Source: Burkholderiales bacterium (lineage in GTDB: Bacteria > Pseudomonadota > Gammaproteobacteria > Burkholderiales > Burkholderiaceae_C). Taken from it: a stretch of DNA of 11,245 nucleotides. A program made the translations under genes and the position numbers. The stretch spans positions 1-11,245 of the forward strand of contig JAABTC010000032.1 of NCBI GenBank assembly GCA_011390055.1, given 5' to 3'. Each line of letters starts with the position of its first letter. The stretch's first letter is position 1. Of this stretch, positions 1-5,698 are shown in pieces. The notes beneath the pieces are model-generated. The model did not search any database. It was not told where the DNA came from and saw nothing but the letters and a program-made list of their open reading frames with translations.

Positions 1-1171
1 CACCCAGGTCGCAATCGTCGGCGCCGGCCCGGCCGGACTGCTGCTCGGCCAGTTGCTGCACCAGGCCGGCATCGACAACGTGATCGTCGAGCGGCAGACT
101 CCGGCGTACGTCCTGGGCCGCATCCGTGCCGGGGTGCTCGAGCAGACCACGGTCGACCTGCTCGACGCTGCCGGCGTCGGTGCCCGCATGCATCGAGAAG
201 GGCTGGTGCATGGCGGCGTCGAACTTTGCTTCGGCGGCAGCCGCCACCGCATCGATCTGGCCGACCTGACGGGCGGCAAGCAGGTGATGGTCTACGGCCA
301 GACCGAGGTCACGCGCGACTTGATGGAGGCCCGCAGTACCCAGGGCCTGCACACCGAGTACGGCGCTGCGGAAGTGGCGCTGCATGGTTTCGACGGTGCC
401 ACGCCCAAGCTGACCTACCGCGTCGACGGCGTCGAGCGCACGCTCCATTGCGACCACATCGCCGGCTGCGACGGCTACCACGGCATCAGCCGCGCCAGCG
501 TGCCCGCCTCCGCCTTGACGACCTACGAGCGTGTCTACCCGTTCGGCTGGCTGGGCGTTCTGGCCGACACGCCCCCGGTGGCGCCGGAGCTGATCTATTC
601 GAACCACGCGCGGGGCTTCGCGTTGTGCTCGATGCGCTCGCCCACGCGCACCCGCTACTACGTGCAGTGCGCACTGGACGACAAGGTGGAGCGCTGGAGC
701 GACGCCGCGTTCTGGGACGAGCTGCGCCGTCGGCTCGACCCGCAAGCTGCAGAGAGCCTGGTCACCGGTCCGTCGATCGAGAAGAGCATCGCACCCCTGC
801 GCAGCTTCGTGGCCGAGCCGATGCGCTTCGGCCGGCTGTTCCTGGCTGGCGATGCCGCGCACATCGTGCCGCCCACGGGCGCCAAGGGCCTGAACCTCGC
901 GGCGGCCGACGTGCGCTATCTGTCACGGGCGCTGATCGAGCACTATCAAGAGGGCAGCGACGCGGCGCTCGATGCGTACTCCGAGACCTGCCTGCGCCGG
1001 GTCTGGAAAGCCTCGCGCTTTTCCTGGTGGTTCACCTCGCTGATGCACAAGTTTCCCGATGCCGGTGCGATCGGGCTGAAGCTGCAGGAGGCCGAGCTGG
1101 CGTACCTGGTGGGTTCGCGTGCAGCGGCCACATCCATGGCGGAGAACTACGTCGGCCTGCCGTTCGATTGA
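1..1171 (+). CDS. pobA: 4-hydroxybenzoate 3-monooxygenase (PobA), 5'-truncated by the window edge
   Basis: FAD- and NAD(P)H-dependent flavoprotein hydroxylase that converts 4-hydroxybenzoate to protocatechuate in the cytosol, feeding the beta-ketoadipate pathway. The reading frame is open from base 2, and 389 residues are visible. If two codons are missing, as in Pseudomonas PobA (MKTQVAI...), the protein is 391 residues and family numbering fits exactly. The N-terminal dinucleotide-binding motif GAGPAG is at residues 9-14, Arg44 lies in LGRIRAG, Tyr201 in ELIYSNH, and Ser212, Arg214, Arg220 and Tyr222 in the substrate-binding stretch. The second FAD motif GDAAHIVPPTGAKGLN carries Pro293 and Asn300, and Tyr385 lies in AENYVGLP. 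Tyr201 and Tyr385 form the proton relay known in the Pseudomonas enzyme. The tail is three residues shorter than in that enzyme. The usual AraC- or IclR-type regulator pobR is not in the window and may lie upstream. A TTG at 53 is internal, not the start. Confidence 0.97.
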   Translation, partial: TQVAIVGAGPAGLLLGQLLHQAGIDNVIVERQTPAYVLGRIRAGVLEQTTVDLLDAAGVGARMHREGLVHGGVELCFGGSRHRIDLADLTGGKQVMVYGQTEVTRDLMEARSTQGLHTEYGAAEVALHGFDGATPKLTYRVDGVERTLHCDHIAGCDGYHGISRASVPASALTTYERVYPFGWLGVLADTPPVAPELIYSNHARGFALCSMRSPTRTRYYVQCALDDKVERWSDAAFWDELRRRLDPQAAESLVTGPSIEKSIAPLRSFVAEPMRFGRLFLAGDAAHIVPPTGAKGLNLAAADVRYLSRALIEHYQEGSDAALDAYSETCLRRVWKASRFSWWFTSLMHKFPDAGAIGLKLQEAELAYLVGSRAAATSMAENYVGLPFD

Positions 1172-1323
1172 GTGGCGTCCGGAAAGCCGGTGCTGCGAAG
1201 GCTGCATCGTTGCCGAATCTGCTGAAAACTTCATGCTCGGGCGTTCTGCGATGAGGCGACATCGCGTTGCAGCGGGTTCGGTGGCGCCACCATGGCGCAT
1301 CGACAGCAGCCCGTGGATGCCGC
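1172..1323 (+). other. pobA-YkuD intergenic region with possible weak promoter and a 12-base palindrome
   Basis: This 152-base gap contains the most AT-rich patch of the neighbourhood (about 1206-1235). A mediocre sigma70-like pair can be drawn there: TTGCCG at 1210-1215 and CATGCT at 1232-1237 with a 16-base spacer. A perfect 12-base palindrome, GGTGGCGCCACC, sits at 1280-1291; it could form a short hairpin, but no T-run follows, so it is not a convincing terminator for pobA. I see no gene here. The promoter is only a suggestion from spacing and composition. Confidence 0.25.
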
Positions 1324-1989
1324 GTGAAGTCCGACCGCACCTTAGGATCGATTCGCCAGCTTGCGATGTGCCTTGCGTGGGTGGTGGCGACGGCCACCGC
1401 AGCCGCCTCGGCGCCGAATCCGGTGCGTGCCGAGGTTGCATCGCCCGGCACCGCCACACGCCAGTTCGCCGCGCAGGTCCTGTGGGCGGGCGACCATCGC
1501 CAGCGCCCTTTCGCCGTCGTCGACAAGCGCGCCGCGACGATCGCGGTTTACAGCGGTCGAGGGCAACTCGTCGGAACCACCGCGGCCCTGCTGGGGCAGG
1601 CACCCGGCGACAGGTCCGAGCCGGGCGTCGGCCTGCGCACCGAGCGCCGCCAATTGCGGCCGAGCGACCTGACCACCAAGGCCGGGCGATTCGATGCCGA
1701 GCCCGGCCTGCACATCAGCGGCGATCACGTGGTCTGGCTCGACTATGAAGACGCCCTGGCCATCCACCGCGTGCGGGCGGGGCCCCAGCGCGCGGATCGG
1801 CTGCAGCGGCTCGGCCGGGGAAGTGCGGCCGAGCGCCGGGTCTCGGCCGGTTGCGTGGTGGTGACGGACGCTTTCTTCGACGAGGTGATCGCGCCGGTGC
1901 TCGGCCGCGCACGCGGCGTCGTCTACGTCTTGCCCGAACAGGGCAATTGGCAGACGCTGTGGCCTGAACTGGCAGGCGCGGGCGCCTGA
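1324..1989 (+). CDS. Secreted YkuD-like (L,D-transpeptidase-related) protein
   Basis: This 221-residue exported protein resembles the YkuD/L,D-transpeptidase fold, whose members cross-link or anchor peptidoglycan in the periplasm. The GTG start at 1324 is preferred because GGA lies six bases upstream (1315-1317) and because it gives a standard signal peptide: a basic N-terminus (KSDR, R11), a hydrophobic stretch (about 15-30, LAMCLAWVVATATAAA) and a likely cleavage site near residues 30-35. Family-like elements are TTKAGRFDAEPG (about 117-128, the usual T-P-x-G-x-F region), AIH with His148, and VSAGC with the presumed nucleophile Cys177. The motif is unusual: SAGC replaces S/T-HGC, no Arg follows the Cys, and His and Cys are 29 residues apart. 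I recall similar proteins in Burkholderiales annotated only as L,D-transpeptidase. Catalytic activity is inferred, not shown. It is transcribed in the same direction as pobA and frd but separated from frd by a strong hairpin. Confidence 0.75.
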   Translation: MKSDRTLGSIRQLAMCLAWVVATATAAASAPNPVRAEVASPGTATRQFAAQVLWAGDHRQRPFAVVDKRAATIAVYSGRGQLVGTTAALLGQAPGDRSEPGVGLRTERRQLRPSDLTTKAGRFDAEPGLHISGDHVVWLDYEDALAIHRVRAGPQRADRLQRLGRGSAAERRVSAGCVVVTDAFFDEVIAPVLGRARGVVYVLPEQGNWQTLWPELAGAGA

Positions 1990-1997
1990 CGGGCGGA

Positions 1998-2028
1998 CGC
2001 CGGTGCCGCCGGCCTGGCGGCATCGGCG
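1998..2028 (+). terminator. Strong GC-rich hairpin after the YkuD-like gene
   Basis: Thirteen base pairs (1998-2010 with 2016-2028) close a five-base loop GGCCT, with a single G-U wobble at 2003/2023. The hairpin begins eight bases after the stop codon of the YkuD-like gene and ends one base before the FNR-like box. Only CTT follows, so a classic factor-independent U-tract is absent. It may act as a terminator or a 3'-end stabiliser. Its position supports frdCAB having its own promoter. Confidence 0.5.
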
Positions 2029-2029
2029 C

Positions 2030-2070
2030 TTGATCTGTGTCAGTGGGAAGGCTGCGCACCCAGGCACGAT
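2030..2070 (+). promoter_or_regulatory. Candidate FNR/Anr-dependent promoter of frdCAB
   Basis: TTGATCTGTGTCAG at 2030-2043 matches the FNR/Anr consensus TTGAT-N4-ATCAA at 8 of 10 defined positions, with a perfect left half. A weak -10-like hexamer, CACGAT, lies at 2065-2070, 21 bases after the box. That puts the box centre at about -40.5 from the predicted start near 2077, the arrangement of class II FNR-activated promoters, which need no good -35 element. Fumarate reductase operons are classic FNR targets. The box is seen directly; oxygen control is inferred. The fnr/anr gene itself is not in the window. Confidence 0.55.
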
Positions 2071-2082
2071 AGCCATCGGCGT

Positions 2083-2107
2083 GCGGCGCCTTTTGCGCAG
2101 GCGCCGC
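2083..2107 (+). promoter_or_regulatory. Leader hairpin just upstream of frdC
   Basis: GCGGCGCC (2083-2090) and GGCGCCGC (2100-2107) form a perfect eight-base-pair stem around a nine-base loop, TTTTGCGCA. If transcription starts near 2077, this lies at the 5' end of the frd mRNA. The only Shine-Dalgarno-like core near the frdC start, AGG at 2099-2101, overlaps the right arm, so the hairpin might limit frdC translation or protect the 5' end. No known riboswitch or thermometer family is recognised. Confidence 0.35.
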
Positions 2108-2116
2108 GTGACACGC

Positions 2117-2884
2117 ATGAGCCCCGCACCGATGTCCACCGCCGCCCACATTGCCCCGACCCGGCGCAAAAGCCGCTGGCCAGCACGGCTGGATGGGCTG
2201 CAGAGCGCAAGCGGTCTGGTCCTGGCGCTCTTCATGTGGGGACACATGTTCTTTGTCTCGTCGATCCTGCTCGGCAAGGACGCGATGTGGACGGTGACCC
2301 GTTTCTTCGAGGGCTACTTCGTGTTCGGCCGGTCCTATCCGGCGGTGGTCTCGGTGGCCGTCGCGGCGGTCTTCGCGCTCGTCGTCGTGCATGCACTGCT
2401 GGCCTTGCGCAAGTTCCCGATCAGCCACCGGCAGGTCCACACCCTGCGCCAGCACATGGCGGCGATGAAGCACGCCGACACGACCCTGTGGTGGTGGCAG
2501 GTGCTGACCGGGTTCGCGATGTTCTTCCTGGTGTCGATCCACCTCTACACGATGCTGACGCGCCCCGACCGCATCGGCCCGTTCGAGAGCGCCGACCGCG
2601 TCTGGAGCGACCACTTCTGGCCCCTGTACCTGGTGTTGCTGTTCGCCGTCGAACTGCACGGCGGCATCGGGCTGTACCGGCTCGCGCTCAAGTGGGGCTG
2701 GTTCGCCGGGCCCGACCCCGACGCGACGCGGCGGCGCCTGAAGACCCTGAAATGGGCGTTGACGGCCTTCTTCCTCGCGCTCGGCCTCGCCACGCTGGCG
2801 GCCTACGTCAAGATCGGCATCGAGCACGCCCCGCAGGCCGGCGAGCGCTACACGCCGGCCTGGGCTCCTGCAACGTCGCGATGA
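2117..2884 (+). CDS. frdC: Fumarate reductase dihaem cytochrome b subunit (FrdC)
   Basis: Membrane anchor of quinol:fumarate reductase; it binds two haems b and the quinol site and passes electrons to FrdB. The 255-residue protein closely resembles Wolinella succinogenes FrdC. All four axial haem histidines are present: His43 (WGHMFF), His92 (VVHALLALRKFP), His142 (SIHLYTML) and His181 (VELHGGIGLYR). Glu179, equivalent to the Wolinella E-pathway Glu180, is also kept. Five membrane helices fit at about 30-52, 75-97, 124-148, 167-190 and 212-232. The start is uncertain. ATG 2117 matches the Wolinella N-terminus in length (RRKSRWPARLD vs RKKSRMPAKLD), GTG 2108 has AGG six bases upstream, and ATG 2132 also fits. 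The in-frame codon at 2003 lies inside the upstream hairpin and is rejected. It is first in a frdCAB operon, the same order as Wolinella. The enzyme could also run as a succinate dehydrogenase. Confidence 0.95.
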   Translation: MSPAPMSTAAHIAPTRRKSRWPARLDGLQSASGLVLALFMWGHMFFVSSILLGKDAMWTVTRFFEGYFVFGRSYPAVVSVAVAAVFALVVVHALLALRKFPISHRQVHTLRQHMAAMKHADTTLWWWQVLTGFAMFFLVSIHLYTMLTRPDRIGPFESADRVWSDHFWPLYLVLLFAVELHGGIGLYRLALKWGWFAGPDPDATRRRLKTLKWALTAFFLALGLATLAAYVKIGIEHAPQAGERYTPAWAPATSR

Positions 2885-2898
2885 CCGCCCGTCGATGA
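2881..2898 (+). other. Five-codon reading frame linking frdC and frdA
   Basis: ATG at 2881 opens a frame encoding MTARR and ends with TGA at 2896-2898. Its ATG overlaps the frdC stop as ATGA (2881-2884), and its TGA overlaps the frdA start as ATGA (2895-2898). frdA has no visible Shine-Dalgarno sequence, so ribosomes finishing frdC could reach frdA by re-initiating twice. The overlaps are seen directly; translation of the mini-frame is speculative. Confidence 0.3.
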
Positions 2899-4874
2899 AG
2901 ATCCACTACAGCGACGTGCTCGTGATCGGCGGCGGCCTGGCCGGCTTGCGCGTGGCCATCGGCGCCAAGCGCCGCGGCCACGACGCGGTGATCCTGTCGC
3001 TGGTGCCGCCCAAGCGCTCGCACTCGGCCGCCGCGCAGGGCGGCATGCAGGCCGCGCTGGCCAACGTGATCAAGGGGCAGGGGGACAACGAAGACGTCCA
3101 CTTCGAGGACACCGTCCGCGGCAGCGACTGGGGCGCCGACCAGCGCGTGGTCCGCATGTTCGTCAACACGGCGCCCAAGGCGGTGCGCGAACTGGCGGCC
3201 TGGGGCGTGCCCTGGAGCCGGGTCCAGCGCGGCGACCGGCAGGTCATCATCAACGGCCAGCCGGTCACGCTGACCGAACGCGACGAGGCGCACGGCCTGA
3301 TCTCCCAGCGCGACTTCGGCGGCACCAAGAAGTGGCGCACCTGCCACGTCTCGGACGGCACCGGCCACGCGATGCTGTTCGCCGTCAGCGACCGCGCCAT
3401 CGCCGAGCAGATTCCGGTTCACGAGCGCATGGAGGCGCTGGCGCTGATCCACGACGGCGCGCGTTGCCACGGCGCCGTCGTGCGCTGCCTGAAGACCGGC
3501 GAGTTGAGCGCCTACGTTGCCAAGGCCACCGTGATCGCCACCGGCGGCGCCGGTCGGCTCTACCGCGTGACAACCAACGCCGTGATCTGCGAAGGCATCG
3601 GCAGTGCGATCGCGCTGGAGACCGGTGTCGCGACGCTGGGCAACATGGAGGCGGTGCAGTTCCACCCGACCGCGATCTTCCCAGCCGGCATCCTGGTCAC
3701 CGAGGGATGTCGCGGCGACGGCGGGCTGTTGAAGGACGTCGATGGCCACCGCTTCATGCCTGACTACGAGCCCGAGAAGAAGGAGCTCGCCTCGCGCGAC
3801 GTGGTGGCGCGGCGCATGGAGACGCACATCCGCAGCGGCAAGGGCGTGCCCTCGCGGTTCGGCGAGCACCTGTGGCTCGACATCACCCTGCTCGGGAGGC
3901 CCCACATCGAGAAGAACCTGCGTGAAGTCAAGGAGATTTGCGAAGCCTTCCTCGGCATCGACCCGGCCGACCAGCCGATCGCCGTGCGCCCGGCCCAGCA
4001 CTACACGATGGGCGGCGTTCGCACCGACCCCACTGGCCAGAGCCCGACGCTGGCGGGCCTGTTCGCTGCCGGCGAGGCCGCTTGCTGGGATCTGCACGGA
4101 TTCAACCGCCTGGGCGGCAACTCGGTCGCCGAAACGGTGGTGGCCGGCATGCTGGTCGGCGACTTCGTTGCCGACTACTGCGACGGCGCGGCCAACGATG
4201 CCAGTATCCCGACCGCCCTGGTGCGCGAGTTCGTGCGCGCCGAACAAGCCAAGCTCGACCACCTGGTGCGAGGCGGCGGGAGCGAGGACGCATCCGCACT
4301 GCGTCGGGCGATGCAGGACACGATGACCGCCAAGGTCGGCATCTTCCGCCGCGGCGACGACCTGCGTTCGGCGGTGGCCGGGTTGCAGGAGCTGCTCGAG
4401 CGCAGCCGACGCATCGGCGTGCGCCAGGGGGGCGTCGGCGCCGACCCGGAGCTCGTCGTCGCCTACCGGGTGCAGAAGATGCTCAAGCTCGCACTTTGCG
4501 TGGCGCACGGCGCCGCGCAGCGCACCGAAAGCCGGGGCGCCCACTTCCGCGAAGACCATCCACGCCGCGACGATGCCAACTGGCTCAAGCGCACGTTGGC
4601 CACCTGGCGCAGCGACAGCGACCTGTTGCCGAACCTGGCCTACGAGCCGCTCGATGTGCGGACCATGGAGCTGCCGCCCGGCTGGCGCGGCTACGGTGCC
4701 CGCGACCATGTCGACCACCCGGACACCGGGGCGCGCGCGGCCGAGGTGGCAGCTCTGCGCGACCGCATGGGCGGTGCGCCGCGCGAGGCGGTGCAGCGAG
4801 CGCTGATGCCCTGCGACGAGCTTTTGCCTGCTGCGCGGCGCGGGCGCAACGAGCGCATCGACGAGCCGCTGTGA
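2895..4874 (+). CDS. frdA: Fumarate reductase flavoprotein subunit (FrdA)
   Basis: Catalytic subunit, covalent FAD, reduces fumarate to succinate on the cytoplasmic side. The 659-residue protein aligns almost colinearly with Wolinella FrdA (656). The dinucleotide-binding motif GGGLAG is at 12-17. His43 in RSHSAAAQGG is the covalent FAD attachment site. The active site is complete: His257 in FHPTA, Thr269 and Glu270 in VTEGCRGDGG, Arg301 in SRDVVARR (proton donor in the family), His369 in AQHYTMGG, and Arg405 in GFNRLGGNS. The C-terminal helical domain carries the conserved RTESRGAHFREDHPRRDD stretch. There is no signal peptide or twin-arginine motif, which argues against a periplasmic methylmenaquinol:fumarate reductase. 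The start lies ten bases after the frdC stop without a visible ribosome-binding site, suggesting translational coupling. The 3' end overlaps the GTG of frdB by four bases. A very long antisense frame covers this gene but looks like a composition artefact. Confidence 0.97.
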   Translation: MKIHYSDVLVIGGGLAGLRVAIGAKRRGHDAVILSLVPPKRSHSAAAQGGMQAALANVIKGQGDNEDVHFEDTVRGSDWGADQRVVRMFVNTAPKAVRELAAWGVPWSRVQRGDRQVIINGQPVTLTERDEAHGLISQRDFGGTKKWRTCHVSDGTGHAMLFAVSDRAIAEQIPVHERMEALALIHDGARCHGAVVRCLKTGELSAYVAKATVIATGGAGRLYRVTTNAVICEGIGSAIALETGVATLGNMEAVQFHPTAIFPAGILVTEGCRGDGGLLKDVDGHRFMPDYEPEKKELASRDVVARRMETHIRSGKGVPSRFGEHLWLDITLLGRPHIEKNLREVKEICEAFLGIDPADQPIAVRPAQHYTMGGVRTDPTGQSPTLAGLFAAGEAACWDLHGFNRLGGNSVAETVVAGMLVGDFVADYCDGAANDASIPTALVREFVRAEQAKLDHLVRGGGSEDASALRRAMQDTMTAKVGIFRRGDDLRSAVAGLQELLERSRRIGVRQGGVGADPELVVAYRVQKMLKLALCVAHGAAQRTESRGAHFREDHPRRDDANWLKRTLATWRSDSDLLPNLAYEPLDVRTMELPPGWRGYGARDHVDHPDTGARAAEVAALRDRMGGAPREAVQRALMPCDELLPAARRGRNERIDEPL

Positions 4875-5671
4875 ACACCATCCCGATCCATCCGGTGGCT
4901 GCAGCGCCCGCTGCCCCGGCGTCGGCCGCATCGGGCGCCGACCACGGCATGCGCCGCCTCAAGATTCGCGTGCTGCGCTTCAACCCGCAGCAGCGCGACA
5001 TCGCCCCGTTCTGGCAGACCTACGAGATCGACGATGCCGCGGGCATGACGCTGTTCATCGCGCTGTCGGAGATCCGCGAAAAGCTCGATCCGTCGCTGCA
5101 GTTCGATTTCGTCTGCCGTGCCGGCATCTGCGGCAGTTGCGCGATGCTGGTCGACGGCCGACCGGCGCTGGCCTGCCGGACACTGACCCAGGATCGCGGC
5201 AGCACGATCACGTTGGCGCCACTGCCGGTGTTCGAACTGATCGGCGACCTGTCGGTCGACACCGGTCGCTGGATGCGCGGCATGAGCGAGCGCCTGCAGG
5301 CCTGGATCCACCAGCAGGAGGCCGAACCCGACCTGACCCGCCTCGAAGCCCGGATGGAGCCCGAACTGGCCGAGCAGATCTACGCGCTCGACCGCTGCAT
5401 CGAATGCGGCTGCTGCGTCGCGGCCTGCGGCACCGCGCGGATGCGCGAGGACTTCGTCGGTGCGGTCGGTCTGAACCGGATTGCGCGCCTGCGCCTGGAC
5501 CCGCGCGACACCCGCAGCGATGATGATTTCTACGAACTGATTGGCGACGACGAGGGCGTGTTCGGCTGCATGTCTCTGCTGGGCTGCCACGACGTGTGCC
5601 CCAAGCAACTGCCGCTGGCCACGCAGATCGCGTTCCTGCGGCGCAAGATGCTCGCGCTGGCCTGGAAGTGA
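4871..5671 (+). CDS. frdB: Fumarate reductase iron-sulfur subunit (FrdB)
   Basis: Electron-transfer subunit between FrdC haems and FrdA FAD, cytoplasmic face. From GTG 4871 the protein has 266 residues. All cluster cysteines are present. The [2Fe-2S] ligands are Cys82, 87, 90 and 102 (VCRAGICGSC...ALAC). The [4Fe-4S] ligands are Cys176, 179, 182 and 243, and the [3Fe-4S] ligands are Cys186, 233 and 239 (CIECGCCVAAC, CMSLLGCHDVC). The spacing equals Wolinella FrdB with a constant shift of 25. The GTG start overlaps the frdA stop (GTGA), the usual coupled arrangement, but adds an Ala/Pro-rich extension of 26 residues relative to the 240-residue product from ATG 4949 (MRRLKIRV), which matches Wolinella length. 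Neither start has a good Shine-Dalgarno sequence. GTG is preferred for coupling only. It is last in frdCAB and convergent with the next gene, 27 bases away. Confidence 0.96.
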   Translation: MNTIPIHPVAAAPAAPASAASGADHGMRRLKIRVLRFNPQQRDIAPFWQTYEIDDAAGMTLFIALSEIREKLDPSLQFDFVCRAGICGSCAMLVDGRPALACRTLTQDRGSTITLAPLPVFELIGDLSVDTGRWMRGMSERLQAWIHQQEAEPDLTRLEARMEPELAEQIYALDRCIECGCCVAACGTARMREDFVGAVGLNRIARLRLDPRDTRSDDDFYELIGDDEGVFGCMSLLGCHDVCPKQLPLATQIAFLRRKMLALAWK

Positions 5672-5672
5672 A

Positions 5673-5688
5673 CGCACCCGCGGGTGCG
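5673..5688. terminator. 16-base perfect palindrome between convergent frdB and Bug gene
   Basis: CGCACCCGCGGGTGCG fills most of the 27-base gap between the two convergent stop codons. It can fold as a six-base-pair stem with a four-base loop in either transcript. No T-run lies on either side, so it is at best a weak bidirectional terminator; Rho or convergent transcription may do the work. It could instead be a protein-binding palindrome, but its position between two gene ends favours an end-of-transcript role. Confidence 0.35.
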
Positions 5689-5698
5689 CCGGTCGCGA

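Noticed and set aside
226..1254. Long Arg-rich frame overlapping pobA on the same strand
   Set aside because: Out-of-frame shadow of pobA with no domain; PobA active-site residues are fully conserved in the other frame.
1280..1291. GGTGGCGCCACC as a pobA terminator
   Set aside because: Only a six-base-pair stem with no loop or T-run, more than 100 bases after the stop codon.
1267..1323. Earlier start of the YkuD-like protein at 1267
   Set aside because: It would add 19 residues rich in Arg/His before the signal peptide and has no ribosome-binding site; GTG 1324 gives a normal export signal.
2003..2116. Upstream in-frame extension of frdC
   Set aside because: It would place coding sequence over the strong hairpin and the FNR-like promoter, and the extra Arg-rich residues are not found in FrdC proteins.
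2808..4931. A 707-codon open frame antisense to frdA
   Set aside because: Rich in Arg, Ala, Gly, His and Gln with no recognisable domain; in very GC-rich DNA the complementary frame of a real gene often stays open. frdA on the other strand is unambiguous.
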